Assembly (NCBI GenBank): GCA_019973575.1
Contig: BPUI01000003.1
Coordinates: 587,871-651,870, forward strand
Source: Gemmatimonadetes bacterium T265
GTDB taxonomy: Bacteria > Gemmatimonadota > Gemmatimonadetes > Gemmatimonadales > Gemmatimonadaceae
Direction of reading: 5' to 3'
Length of the DNA: 64,000 bases
This document shows, piece after piece, positions 19,837 through 29,027 of this stretch. Numbering within the stretch: the stretch's first letter is position 1; the number at the start of each line of letters is the position of its first letter. Under the pieces are notes generated by a model, which saw only the letters and a list, made by a program, of their open reading frames with translations, ran no database searches and was not told the origin of the DNA. The position numbers and the translations under genes were made by a program.

Positions 19837-19875
19837 TCGCCCGTCCGGCGCCGGACGGGCGTTCGGCGGCGCGTC

Positions 19876-22800
19876 CTACGCCGCGCTCCGCCGCCGCCGC
19901 GTCGCGACCGCCGGAGGTGCGGGTGCGACGGGGACGGGCGTGGCCGGGACGGGGGTGAGGGGCGGGGGCGGCGCGGGACCGCGCCGCCCGGCCTCGCGCA
20001 GGTAGGCGGCCCGGATCGCCGCCACGTGCGCCCCCGCGTCGCGCGGCTCCACGCGCCGGAACCGCGCGCCGGCCGCGGCCCAGTCGTCGAGCAGGGCGCG
20101 GGCGCGCGCGCTCCCGGTCGCCGCGAGGTGCTCGGCGAGCAGCGCGCGCACCACCTCGTCGTCCTCGGCCCCGAGCGCGCCGACGAGCACGAGGTCGTGG
20201 TTGACGCGCCCGGCGAGCGACTCCGTCTCGTCGAGCACGTACGCGACGCCGTTCGACATGCCCGCGCCGAAGTTGCGCCCGGTGCGCCCGAGCACCGCGA
20301 CGATGCCGCCCGTCATGTACTCGCAGCAGTGGTTGCCCGCGCCCTCGACGACCGCGACCGCGCCGGAGTTGCGCACGGCGAATCGGTCGCCCGCCTGCCC
20401 CGCGGCGAAGAGGCGCCCGCGCGTCGCGCCGTAGAGCGCCGTGTTGCCGAGGATCATCTGCCGGTGCGCCGCGGCCGCGTAGCCCGCGCCGGCGAAGGGG
20501 CGCACGGCGACCGTCGCGCCGTTCAGCCCCTTCCCGAGATAGTCGTTCGCCTCGCCTTCGAGCGCGAGGTGCATCCCGGCGATGGCGAACGCGCCGAAGC
20601 TCTGCCCCGCGGTCCCCGCGAAGTCGAGCCGCAGGTGGCCGGCGGGAAGGCCGGCGTCGCCGTGGCGCTCGGCGATCCATCCCGCCACGCGGGCGCCGGC
20701 GGCGAGGTGGTGGTTGTGGATGGCGTACCGGCCCGCGAACGCGCGCCCCGCGGCCAGCGCGGGCGCGGCGTCACGCAGGATGGCGTCGTCGAGCGTCTCG
20801 CCGTGCGTGCGCGCGGCGCGCTCCGCGGCCGCCGAGGTCGTGCGGCGCGGCGACTCGCCCGCCCGTTCGGCCCGTGTCAGCAGCAGCGAGAGGTCGAGCA
20901 TCGCGGAGCGCGGCACCTCGGGGTGGTCGGCGCGCTCGAGCAGGTCGGTCCGGCCGACGATCTCGTCGACCGTGCGCGCGCCCAGCCGGGCGAGCAGCCG
21001 CCGCACCTCCTCGGCCACGTTGGTGAAGAAGGCGATCGCGTGCTCGGGGCGGCCGGCGTACTTCGCGCGCAGGTCGTCGCGCTGCGTGGCGATGCCGGTC
21101 GGGCACGTGTTGTTATGGCACTGCCGGGCCATCGCGCAGCCGATCGCGACGAGCGCCGCCGTGCCGAAGCCGAACGCCTCCGCGCCTAACAGCGCGCCGA
21201 CGACGACGTCGCGCCCCGTCTTGAAGCCGCCGTCGACGCGCAGCTCGACGCGGTGGCGCAGCCCGCTGCGGACGAGCACCTGCTGTGCCTCCGCCAGCCC
21301 CAGCTCCCACGGCGAGCCGGCGTGCTTGATGGAGGAGAGCGGCGACGCGCCCGTGCCGCCGTCGTGGCCGCCGATCAGGACGTAGTCGGCGTACGCCTTC
21401 GCGACGCCCGCGGCGACCGTGCCCACGCCCGCCTGCGCGACGAGCTTTACGCCGACGCGGGCCCGGGGGTTCACGGCGCGCAGGTCGTAGACGAGCTGCG
21501 CGAGGTCCTCGATCGAGTAGATGTCGTGGTGCGGCGGCGGGGATATGAGCGACACGCCGGGCACCGCGTGGCGGAGCCGGGCGATGAGCGCCGTGACCTT
21601 GTGCGCGGGGAGCTGCCCGCCCTCGCCCGGCTTCGCGCCCTGGACGATCTTGATCTCCAGCTCGTCGGCGCGCGCGAGGTACTCGGTCGTCACGCCGAAG
21701 CGCGCGGAGGCGACCTGCTTGATGCGGTTGTCGCGTCGCTCGCCGCGAGGACCCGGCGCCCAGAGCGCGGGGTCCTCGCCGCCCTCGCCCGAGTTGGCGC
21801 GCGCGCCGATCGCGTTCATCGCCTCGCCTAACGTGGCGTGCGCCTCGGGCGAGAGGGAGCCGAGCGACATCGCCGAGACGATGAAGCGGCGGCGGATCTC
21901 CTCCATCGGCTCGACGTCGTCGAGCGGGACGCCCCCGCCCGGGGGCTCGCGGAATCGGAGCAGGTCGCGCGGGTAGGCGGGGCGCCGGTGGTCCTGCGCG
22001 TCGCGGAAGCCCGCCCACGCCGCGGCGCGCTTCTCGGCCGCAGCTGCGCCGTCGGCGGGGGGGGCGTCGCCCGCGGCGCCGGCGCGCGCGGCGCGCCCCG
22101 CGCCCACGGCCTGCTGCAGCGCGACCGCGGCCGTCGGCGCCCACGCGTGGGTCTCGCTCTCCTTGCGGTAGCGCACGCGCCCGTAGTCGGGGAGCGCGTC
22201 GCCGGCCGCGCCGCCCCCCGCCGCGCCGTCGGCGGGGAAGGCCTGCGCGTGCCAGCCGAGCACGTCCTCGCCGACCTCGCGGAAGCCGATGCCGCCTAAC
22301 GGTGAGACGGTGCCGGTGAGGCAGCGGTCGACCACCTCGGCGCCGAGCCCGATCGCCTCGAAGATCTGCGCGCCGCAGTACGACGAGAGCGTGGAGATCC
22401 CCATCTTCGCGAGGATCTTCAGCAGCCCCTTCTCGAGCGCCGAGCGCATGCGCGCCTGCGCCTCGGCGGGCGCGGGGCGCTCGCCCTCGTCGGCACCGCG
22501 GCGGCCGTGGTCGGGCGCTTCGGCGAAGATCGACGCGACGGACGCCATGGCGAGCCACGGGTACACCGCCTCCGCGCCGTAGCCGACGAGCGTCGCCGCC
22601 TGGTGCGCGTCGACCACGTCGCCCGACTCGACGACGAGTCCGACGCGTGCGCGCAGGCACTTGCGCCCGAGGTGGTGGCGCACCGCGCCGAGGGCGAGCA
22701 GCGAGGGGACGGGTGCCCGGTCGGGCCCCGCGCCGCGGTCGCTGACGACGAGGATCCGCGCCCCGCGCTGCACCGCGCGCTCGGCCGCGCGGCAGCACGC

Positions 22801-24696
22801 GTCGAGCGCGCGCTCGAGTCCCTCCGGCCCCTCGGCCGCGGGCCAGGTCGCGTCTAACGTGGCGCACGGGAAACCCGGCGTCGCGCGCAGCGCCGCCATC
22901 TCGCCGGGGAGCAGGACGGGGTGCTCGACGCGCAGCATGCGCGCGTAGTGCGGCCGCTCCTCGAGCGGCGACCCGCGCCGGCCGAGGTGCATGCGCAGCG
23001 ACATCACCACGGACTCGCGGAGCGAGTCGATGGGCGGGTTGGTGACCTGCGCGAAGCGCTGGCGCAGGTACGCCGACACCGGGCGCGGCACGCGCGCGAG
23101 TGGGGCGATCGGCGTGTCGTCGCCCATGCTCCACACCGCGTCGGCGCCCGTGGCGCCCATCGGTTCCAGCACGAGGCGCAGCTCCTCGAACCCGAGCCCG
23201 AACGTCCGCTGGAGCGGCCGCAGCTCGGCGTGCGGCACGACGTCCGGCGGCTCGCCCGCCGTCGACGGGAGCGTGACCATGTGCCGCGCGATCCACTGCG
23301 CGTACGGCTGGCGCGCGGCGACCTCGCGCTTGGCCGCGAGGTTGCGCACGATCCGTTGCCCGACGGTGTCGACGACGAGCACCCCGCTCGGCCCGAGCTT
23401 CCCGGTCTCGACGACGTCGCCGGGGTCGAAGTCGGCGATGCCGACTTCGGAGCCCGCGACGACGAGGCCGTCCGCGCGGATCTTGTACCGGCACGGCCGG
23501 AGCCCGTTGCGGTCGAGCGAGACCGCCACCACGCGCCCGTCGGAGTAGGCGAGCGCCGCCGGCCCGTCCCACGGCTCGATGACGCACTGCTGGTACTCGT
23601 AGAATGCGCGGATTGCCGGCTCGACCTCGGGGAGGCGCTCCCACGCTTGCGGGACGAGCGTCATCAGTGCGTGGACCGGCGAGCGCCCGGCGCGCACGAG
23701 GAGTTCGAGCGCGTTGTCGAGGCTGGCCGAGTCGCTGCCGCCCGGGACGATGACGTCGCGGAGTCGCTCGATGCGCTCGCCGAACACGCTCGCTTCGAGC
23801 ATTTCGCGGCGCATCGCAAAGGCGTTGCGGTTGCCCCAGAGCGTGTTGATCTCGCCGTTGTGGGCGAGCAGCCGAAACGGCTGCACGAGCTCCCAGCGTG
23901 GCGCGGTGTTCGTCGCGTAGCGCTCGTGGAAGACGGTGATCGCCGTGGCGTACGCGGGGTCGACGAGGTCCGGGTAGAACGCCGGCAGGCGCACGCCACT
24001 CAGCAGTGCCTTGTAGACGACCGTGCGGCAGGAGAACGACGCGCAGTAAAAGGGGGCGATCCCGTCGGCCGCGGCGCGCAACTCCATCTCGCGCCGCGCG
24101 AGGTAGAGGGCGCGCTCCCACGTGTCGTCGTCCACGGGTTGGCCGCCGGGACCGACGGGGCGTCCGACGATGATCTGACGTACGGCGGGGCGCGACGCCT
24201 GCGTGGACGGGGCGAGCACGCCCGGCTCGACCGGCACGTCGCGCCAGGCGAGGTAAGGGATCGCGTCGCGGGCGAGGACGCGTTCGACGAGGGCGCGCGC
24301 GCGCTCGCGCGCCGCTGGCGCGCCGGGGACGAAGAACATCCCGACGGCGAAGGGCACGGCCGGGTCGGCGATCGCGGGCACGTCGCGCCGCAGCAGGGCG
24401 GTCGGTACCTGGGTGAGCACGCCTGCGCCGTCGCCCGCGTGGTCGGCGCCCGCGGCACCGCGGTGGGCCATGCGCGCGAGGGCCTCGAGGCCGATCGCGA
24501 GGGCGTCGTGCGAGCGGGTGCCGTCCCGCCGGGCGACGAAGCCAGTGCCACAGGCGTCGCGTGGCGCCCACGGGCTCAGCGGGCCGTCGTCGTCGAGGTC
24601 GGCGCGACGCGCGTGGCGTGCGGCGATGAGGCCGTCCACGGGACGGTCGCCGGGCCGTACAGCGTTCTCACGGGCACGCCGGTCATTGATCGCCAT
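19876..24696 (-). CDS. gltB: Glutamate synthase, large subunit
   Basis: The 1606-aa enzyme transfers the amide of glutamine to 2-oxoglutarate, giving two glutamates. After a 48-residue propeptide the glutaminase nucleophile is Cys49 (RDA-CGTGFVA). The central and FMN-binding domains follow, with the 3Fe-4S cysteines in C-x5-C-x4-C (CAMARQCHNNTC) and the C-terminal beta-helix (LEGEANDYLGKGLNG). The ATG at 24696 has an excellent GGAGGAG site; an open frame upstream to 24819 runs across the promoter and is rejected. A near-consensus promoter lies about 60-85 bases upstream. The small subunit gltD is not adjacent, so it is either elsewhere or the enzyme uses ferredoxin; the sequence alone does not decide. 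Confidence 0.96.
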   Translation of the reverse strand: MAINDRRARENAVRPGDRPVDGLIAARHARRADLDDDGPLSPWAPRDACGTGFVARRDGTRSHDALAIGLEALARMAHRGAAGADHAGDGAGVLTQVPTALLRRDVPAIADPAVPFAVGMFFVPGAPAARERARALVERVLARDAIPYLAWRDVPVEPGVLAPSTQASRPAVRQIIVGRPVGPGGQPVDDDTWERALYLARREMELRAAADGIAPFYCASFSCRTVVYKALLSGVRLPAFYPDLVDPAYATAITVFHERYATNTAPRWELVQPFRLLAHNGEINTLWGNRNAFAMRREMLEASVFGERIERLRDVIVPGGSDSASLDNALELLVRAGRSPVHALMTLVPQAWERLPEVEPAIRAFYEYQQCVIEPWDGPAALAYSDGRVVAVSLDRNGLRPCRYKIRADGLVVAGSEVGIADFDPGDVVETGKLGPSGVLVVDTVGQRIVRNLAAKREVAARQPYAQWIARHMVTLPSTAGEPPDVVPHAELRPLQRTFGLGFEELRLVLEPMGATGADAVWSMGDDTPIAPLARVPRPVSAYLRQRFAQVTNPPIDSLRESVVMSLRMHLGRRGSPLEERPHYARMLRVEHPVLLPGEMAALRATPGFPCATLDATWPAAEGPEGLERALDACCRAAERAVQRGARILVVSDRGAGPDRAPVPSLLALGAVRHHLGRKCLRARVGLVVESGDVVDAHQAATLVGYGAEAVYPWLAMASVASIFAEAPDHGRRGADEGERPAPAEAQARMRSALEKGLLKILAKMGISTLSSYCGAQIFEAIGLGAEVVDRCLTGTVSPLGGIGFREVGEDVLGWHAQAFPADGAAGGGAAGDALPDYGRVRYRKESETHAWAPTAAVALQQAVGAGRAARAGAAGDAPPADGAAAAEKRAAAWAGFRDAQDHRRPAYPRDLLRFREPPGGGVPLDDVEPMEEIRRRFIVSAMSLGSLSPEAHATLGEAMNAIGARANSGEGGEDPALWAPGPRGERRDNRIKQVASARFGVTTEYLARADELEIKIVQGAKPGEGGQLPAHKVTALIARLRHAVPGVSLISPPPHHDIYSIEDLAQLVYDLRAVNPRARVGVKLVAQAGVGTVAAGVAKAYADYVLIGGHDGGTGASPLSSIKHAGSPWELGLAEAQQVLVRSGLRHRVELRVDGGFKTGRDVVVGALLGAEAFGFGTAALVAIGCAMARQCHNNTCPTGIATQRDDLRAKYAGRPEHAIAFFTNVAEEVRRLLARLGARTVDEIVGRTDLLERADHPEVPRSAMLDLSLLLTRAERAGESPRRTTSAAAERAARTHGETLDDAILRDAAPALAAGRAFAGRYAIHNHHLAAGARVAGWIAERHGDAGLPAGHLRLDFAGTAGQSFGAFAIAGMHLALEGEANDYLGKGLNGATVAVRPFAGAGYAAAAHRQMILGNTALYGATRGRLFAAGQAGDRFAVRNSGAVAVVEGAGNHCCEYMTGGIVAVLGRTGRNFGAGMSNGVAYVLDETESLAGRVNHDLVLVGALGAEDDEVVRALLAEHLAATGSARARALLDDWAAAGARFRRVEPRDAGAHVAAIRAAYLREAGRRGPAPPPPLTPVPATPVPVAPAPPAVATRRRRSAA

Positions 24697-24754
24697 CGGT
24701 CTCCTCCGGGGTGCCGCGTCCCGTGCCTCCGCGCGACGTGCGCGCAGTTGCATC

Positions 24755-24782
24755 ATTATGCACGTCCCGGGTCGTTGGTCAA
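24755..24782 (-). promoter_or_regulatory. sigma70-type promoter of gltB
   Basis: On the minus strand TTGACC (24782-24777), a 16-base spacer and CATAAT (24760-24755) give a close match to the vegetative consensus, with a start expected near 24747, about 50 bases before the ATG. TGCAT-CATT-ATGCA (24749-24762) is a 5+5 inverted repeat covering the -10 element and may be an operator. Confidence 0.7.
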
Positions 24783-24814
24783 CGCACTCCCTGAGCGGGT
24801 GCGCTAGTCGAACA

Positions 24815-24864
24815 AACACGAAGCGGTTCGGACGCGCCTATTTGCGTCCGAACCGCTTCGTGTT
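24815..24864 (-). terminator. 21-bp perfect terminator stem-loop upstream of gltB
   Basis: Arms at 24815-24835 and 24844-24864 are exact complements around an eight-base loop (GCCTATTT). Read on the minus strand the stem is followed by GTTTGTT, a modest U-tract. It lies 76 bases beyond the stop of the oxoamine synthase gene and so ends that transcript before the gltB promoter. Confidence 0.85.
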
Positions 24865-24939
24865 GTGCCGTCTTCGTCGGGGTCCCCGACGGCTGCCGAT
24901 CGCTGGTCTGGTCGGCAGCCGGTGGTCTGCCTCGCGCGG

Positions 24940-26670
24940 TTACCGGCTGCGCGCCTCGCGGGGCCGGGCGGCGAGGGTGGCGCGCGCCTCGGCCACCGCG
25001 TCGATCATCAGGGCCGCCGCCTCGCGCGCCTGCTCGACCGTGTGGTCCGCCTGCACCTGCATGCGGAACCGCGCCGCGCGCACGCCGACCGCCGGGAACT
25101 CGACCAGGTTGGCGAACAGCCCGCGGCGGAGTACCCCGCCGCTGGCGAGGCGGGCGAGCGGCGTGTGCCCGATGAGCACGGGCACGACCGCGGACGGATC
25201 GCCCAGGCACGGCAGCCCCTCCCCGGCGAGCGCGTCGCGCAGGGCGTGCACGTTGGTCATGAGCTGCGCGCGCCGCCGCTCCCCCTCCTCCGACCGCACG
25301 ATGCGGAGCGCCTCACGGACAGTCGCGACCTGGATCGGCGACATCGCGTTCGAGAAGGTGTACGGGCCGCCGTACGCCTCGATGTACGAGCGGACGCTCG
25401 CGTGCCGCGTCGCGACGAAGCCGCCGTTGGACGCGAACGTCTTCGAGAACGCGCCCATGACCAGGTCAATCTCGCCGAGCACCCCCGAGCGGCCGACGTG
25501 GCCCGTACCGCCCGGCCCGAGCGCGCCGAAGTCGTGCGCGACATCGACGAACAGGGTCGCCTGGTACTCGCGGCAGACCGCCTGCATCGCGCGCAGGTCC
25601 GGCGAGTCGGAGTCCATCGAGAAGAGCCCCTCGGTGATCGCGAGAATGCCGTTCCGGGTGTCGTTCGCGCGGATGTCGGCGAGCGCGCGCCGCAGCGCTT
25701 CGACGCTGAGGTGTTCGACGCGGCGGATGTTCTGCGTCGCGGCCCCGGCGCCGGTCTGCAGCGACGCGTGCGCGAGGCGGTCCATCACGATGTGGTCGTC
25801 GGGCCGGACGAGCGCGGTGACGGCGCCGAAGGCCGCGCCCCAGCCCGACGAGAAGAGAACGACGTGCTCCATCCGGAGCGCCTCGCCGAGGTCCGCCTCC
25901 AGCGCGCGCGAAAGGTCGGAGCGGCCCTGCAGGGCCGCCGAGCCGCCGCTGTGCACCCCGTAGCGGCGGATTGCCGCCATCGCGGCTTCGTGCACCGACG
26001 GGTGCGACGCGAGCGAGAGGTAGTCCTGGGTCGCGAAGTTGAGCCCCTCGCGGACCGGCCCGTCGACGCCGCGCTCGGCCTCGGCTCCGGCCACCGGTCC
26101 CACGGGGCCGGCGACGGCGCGGGCGTAGGGCCAGACCTCGGCGGCCTGGCGGGCCGCGATCCACGGTACGATCGGCGCGGTGCGGGCCACGAGATCGGGG
26201 CCGGATGGTCGCGCGAATTCCGCGAAGCTCCCCCGCAGCGGGTCGACCCCACCCGGCACACCGGACGGCAGTGGTGCGGGGGTCGCCGCGGGCAGCCCCA
26301 CCGAGGCGGCCGGAGGAGTGAGCGCCGGGGCATCGAATAGCGGGGCATCGAATGCCGGGGTGGCGGGCCGGACGGGGTGGGGCGACGGAGCGGCGGTCGG
26401 CGGCACGGCGGACTCGGATGAGAGGACGGGGAGCGACGCGGCGAGAGAGCAATGCAAGTCTCGCGACGTACGAACGACACGGCGCGGCGGGCGGCGGTGC
26501 GGCTGCGAAGAGATTTCGCCATGAGCACACGCCCGATGGCCGGGCAACGTCACACGCGGCGCCATACAGGACACCGCGGGGCGAGGACCGACCGACTCCC
26601 CGACAGAAGGATCGACACCACGGCAGTGGTGCCGTGTGACACAGCGCACATATTTCCGGTACTCTGTCAT
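24940..26670 (-). CDS. Alpha-oxoamine synthase family PLP enzyme with long N-terminal extension
   Basis: The C-terminal 400 residues are a fold-type I PLP enzyme of the alpha-oxoamine synthase family (BioF, KBL, HemA, SPT, CqsA), which joins an amino acid to an acyl-thioester with loss of CO2. Visible are FATQDYLSLASHP, HSGGSAALQG, EGLFSMDSDSPDL, VDVAHDFGALGPGG (Val where VDEAH is usual) and the PLP lysine in GAFSKTFASNGG (K410). About 180 residues precede the core: Pro/Ala-rich, with a 15-base tandem repeat giving FDAP twice, followed by a more ordered stretch (FAEFARPSGPDL...). The true start is uncertain; the first ATG (26670) lacks a clear ribosome site and a later start is possible. No bio or hem genes are nearby, so the substrate is unassigned. 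A signal- or lipid-forming enzyme is as likely as BioF. Confidence 0.8.
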   Translation of the reverse strand: MTEYRKYVRCVTRHHCRGVDPSVGESVGPRPAVSCMAPRVTLPGHRACAHGEISSQPHRRPPRRVVRTSRDLHCSLAASLPVLSSESAVPPTAAPSPHPVRPATPAFDAPLFDAPALTPPAASVGLPAATPAPLPSGVPGGVDPLRGSFAEFARPSGPDLVARTAPIVPWIAARQAAEVWPYARAVAGPVGPVAGAEAERGVDGPVREGLNFATQDYLSLASHPSVHEAAMAAIRRYGVHSGGSAALQGRSDLSRALEADLGEALRMEHVVLFSSGWGAAFGAVTALVRPDDHIVMDRLAHASLQTGAGAATQNIRRVEHLSVEALRRALADIRANDTRNGILAITEGLFSMDSDSPDLRAMQAVCREYQATLFVDVAHDFGALGPGGTGHVGRSGVLGEIDLVMGAFSKTFASNGGFVATRHASVRSYIEAYGGPYTFSNAMSPIQVATVREALRIVRSEEGERRRAQLMTNVHALRDALAGEGLPCLGDPSAVVPVLIGHTPLARLASGGVLRRGLFANLVEFPAVGVRAARFRMQVQADHTVEQAREAAALMIDAVAEARATLAARPREARSR

Positions 26671-26838
26671 GTTGGAAACGGGGGTGCGCTTCGGTCGTCG
26701 TGCTCGCGAGTGTGCGGCACGTCACATAATCGGTGCGGTAAAACTCTGGCACTCGCCGTGACTGTGTACGCGCGACCCACCCGCGACTACACCAACGCCG
26801 CGGCCCGCTACCTTTCGGTGTTCTCCCCCTTGACTCAC

Positions 26839-27813
26839 ATGGTTCACGCGGTTCACGCCCACCCCGCCCCAGTTCGTCCCGACGGCGTCCGTCTCTCCGG
26901 GTGGGAGGATGCGGCCGTGCACGGCAGCGATCCGGCCGAGGCTCGTCTCTACGGCGTGCTCGGGGCCTTGTCGGCGCTCACGGTGCAACTGGACACCGGG
27001 GGAAACATTACGTACGCCAACGACGCCTTCCTCGACGCGACCGGGTGGGCACGTGCGGAGGTCCTCGGCGCCGAGTGGAGCGACGGCTTCGTACCCGCGA
27101 CCTGTGAAACGCGGGCTCTCATCGTAGAGGCGCTCGCGGGTCGAACGGCCCGTGGGAACGGCGAGCTGTTCACGCGACACGGCGACCTACGCCGCGTGGC
27201 GTGGGAGGTGGTCGGCTTGCGCGACTCGGCCGGGCACGTGTCGGGTGTTGTGTGCATCGGGCGCGACGTGACGGACGAACGGCGTGTGGCGCTTGAGCGC
27301 ATGCGGCTCGCGCGCGAACTGGCTACGCGGGTCGATCGCGACGCGTTGACGGGACTCCTCAACCGTCACGGCTTCTTCCGCGAGACGGCGCACGCGGTCC
27401 GGGTCGCGGCGCGGACGCGGCGCGTCGACGCGATGCTGTGTGTTCGACTCGAGGGCCTTGCGGCGATCTACGCTGCCCACGGGGCGGCGGAGGGCGACGA
27501 CGCGGTGTGCGGGGTGGCGGAGGTCCTGCGCGCGGTCGTGCGGGATTCGGACGTCGTCGCGCGCTTGGACGCCGACATGTTCGTCGTCTACGCCGTCGGC
27601 ACGGGGACGCCGCAGCACGGCGCCGCCGCGGCCGCCCGGGTACGAGCGGCGTTCGAGCGGCACGACGCCCGCGCGCGCGCGGGCGGGCGGACGTTCGACG
27701 TCACCTACGTCGTCGGGGTCGCCGAGCGCGAGCCGGGGGACGCCGCAGAGGCCTGGCTGGCAAGGGCGGCCATGGCCGCGACGGTACCCGTGCGCGCCGG
27801 GGAACTCGCGTAA
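26839..27813 (+). CDS. PAS domain protein with degenerate GGDEF domain
   Basis: About 324 aa. An N-terminal PAS sensor (about 30-155; TVQLDTGGNITYANDAFLDATGW, with SGVVCIGRDVTDER closing it) leads into a GGDEF-like domain (DALTGLLNRHGFF near 170). Where active diguanylate cyclases have GG(D/E)EF, this protein has RLDADMFVV near residue 245, so the catalytic turn is lost. It probably acts as a sensor or receptor rather than making cyclic di-GMP. No membrane segment is seen, so it is likely cytosolic. The ATG at 26839 is chosen because it just precedes the PAS fold; GTG codons near 26757 are alternatives and none has a strong ribosome site. It is divergent from the oxoamine synthase gene. Confidence 0.75.
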   Translation: MVHAVHAHPAPVRPDGVRLSGWEDAAVHGSDPAEARLYGVLGALSALTVQLDTGGNITYANDAFLDATGWARAEVLGAEWSDGFVPATCETRALIVEALAGRTARGNGELFTRHGDLRRVAWEVVGLRDSAGHVSGVVCIGRDVTDERRVALERMRLARELATRVDRDALTGLLNRHGFFRETAHAVRVAARTRRVDAMLCVRLEGLAAIYAAHGAAEGDDAVCGVAEVLRAVVRDSDVVARLDADMFVVYAVGTGTPQHGAAAAARVRAAFERHDARARAGGRTFDVTYVVGVAEREPGDAAEAWLARAAMAATVPVRAGELA

Positions 27814-27922
27814 GTGGGTCGGCCGGGGCTACGAGCGCGCCGGCCTTCTCAACAGACACTTCGCGCCGTGTTGGGGCCGGTTGCCCACCCCAACGCGGCG
27901 CGTCGCGCATCCAAGCGTTGCG

Positions 27923-27977
27923 TTGACGCCGGCATACTTGGACGGCAATATTGCTCGATGTGATCGGCAGATTGCCG
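27923..27977 (+). promoter_or_regulatory. Promoter and palindromic operator of the toxin-antitoxin pair
   Basis: TTGACG (27923-27928), a 17-base spacer and CAATAT (27946-27951) form a plausible promoter. The -10 element is part of a perfect 10-base palindrome GCAATATTGC (27945-27954). CGGCAAT (27943) and ATTGCCG (27971) add an outer inverted repeat about 21 bases apart. Overlap of palindrome and -10 fits autorepression by the antitoxin. Confidence 0.55.
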
Positions 27978-28029
27978 TAGAGAGATGCCGGTCGGTGTCG
28001 CTCCCATGCTCGTTCTGTCCGGAGTTCTC

Positions 28030-28467
28030 ATGGCCACGACGCTCGCTCCGCATGTAGGGGCCTACTTGGGCGGTGACGAAGTAGTCGGCCCGATCGCGAC
28101 GGATTACGATCTCGTCGATGCGGTCCAGGCGGGCCTGCCGGTGGCGGCGGTCGAGGATCTGTTGGCCCGCGGGCTGCTGGCCGCCGACGAGGTGGACCGC
28201 CTCGTGTTGCCGCGGCGTACACTTTCGCACCGTCGCGCGCGTGGAGAGCGGCTGACGCTCGACGAGTCGGACCGGCTGGCGCGCGTGGCGCGGGTGCTGG
28301 CCGTCGCGGAGGACAGCTTCGGGAGCGCCGCGAAGGCGGGGCGGTGGTTGCGCCGGCCGAGCCGCGGGCTCCGGGGCGAGACGCCGCTGGCGCTCGTCGT
28401 CACGACGGATGGCGCGCGGCTCGTCGAGGACGAGCTGACGCGCATCGCGAGCGGCGACCTCGCGTAA
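28030..28467 (+). CDS. Xre/MbcA/ParS-type antitoxin
   Basis: The 145-aa protein looks like the antitoxin of Xre-RES modules: an N-terminal helical region (DLVDAVQAGLPVAAVEDLLARG) and a C-terminal MbcA/ParS toxin-binding domain (LTLDESDRLARVARVLAVAEDSFGS, KAGRWLRRPSRGLRGETPLAL). It should bind and block the RES toxin encoded 48 bases downstream and repress the operon. The ATG at 28030 has GGAG eight bases upstream; two earlier in-frame ATGs (27985, 28006) lack such a site. Family assignment is from sequence pattern and gene pairing. Confidence 0.85.
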   Translation: MATTLAPHVGAYLGGDEVVGPIATDYDLVDAVQAGLPVAAVEDLLARGLLAADEVDRLVLPRRTLSHRRARGERLTLDESDRLARVARVLAVAEDSFGSAAKAGRWLRRPSRGLRGETPLALVVTTDGARLVEDELTRIASGDLA

Positions 28468-28515
28468 GGCGTCGCGCTCCGGGCGCCTCACGCGGGACGT
28501 CGCGCGGGCGGCGGG

Positions 28516-28998
28516 GTGCCCCTGACCGTGTGGCGGCTCACGACGCCGCGGTACGCCGACCTGACGGGCGAAGGGGCGCGGCGCGCGGGCGGGCGGTGGA
28601 ACCCGCGCGGGGTCGCGGTCGTGTACACGGGCGACCACCCGGCGCTCGCCGTCGCCGAGTACCTCGTGCACGTCCGCGACCCCGAGGACCTGCCCGATGC
28701 GCTCGTGTTTCTGCGCGTCGTGGTGCCGGACGATGTCGCGGTCGGGGTGGTGTCGCGCGCGGCGCTCGAAGCCCGGGACCCCGGGTGGCGCCGGGCGGGC
28801 GCGCCGGCGTGCCTCGCGGCCGGGACGGCGTGGCTCGCGGCAGCGGCGGAGCCGGTCCTCCGCGTGCCGTCGGCGGTAGTGCCGTTGGCGGAGAACGTCC
28901 TGTTGAACCCCGCGCACCCGGACGCGGCGCGGTGGGCGGTCGCGGAGGTCGTGCCGTACGCGTTCGAGCCGCGCCTGCTCGACCCCGGCCGGCGTTAG
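28516..28998 (+). CDS. RES-domain toxin
   Basis: The 160-aa product is a RES toxin; members of this family destroy cellular NAD+. The Arg and Glu of the RES signature are in GGRWNPRG and ALAVAEYLVH, with Tyr in VVYTGDHPA and the Ser region in VPSAVVPLAENVLLNPAHP. The length is normal and the gene appears intact. GTG start at 28516 with GGCGGGG just upstream. It follows the antitoxin by 48 bases, the usual order for this type. The stop codon TAG is itself part of a GTTAGGC copy (28994-29000). Confidence 0.87.
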   Translation: MPLTVWRLTTPRYADLTGEGARRAGGRWNPRGVAVVYTGDHPALAVAEYLVHVRDPEDLPDALVFLRVVVPDDVAVGVVSRAALEARDPGWRRAGAPACLAAGTAWLAAAAEPVLRVPSAVVPLAENVLLNPAHPDAARWAVAEVVPYAFEPRLLDPGRR

Positions 28999-29027
28999 GC
29001 GGAGCGCCGGCGGACGCCGCGCGCGGG

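Noticed and set aside
21113..24571. Long open frames on both strands across gltB (also 22921-24807 plus)
   Set aside because: Low-complexity Arg-rich translations; the gltB frame holds every expected motif.
26324..26355. 15-base tandem repeat (CGGGGCATCGAAT) as a regulatory repeat or CRISPR
   Set aside because: Only about two copies, in frame in the Pro/Ala-rich part of the oxoamine synthase, so a simple coding repeat.
27820..27846. GGCCGG...CCGGCC stem after the PAS/GGDEF gene as terminator
   Set aside because: Six pairs with a 13-base loop; such pairs are frequent by chance at this G+C.
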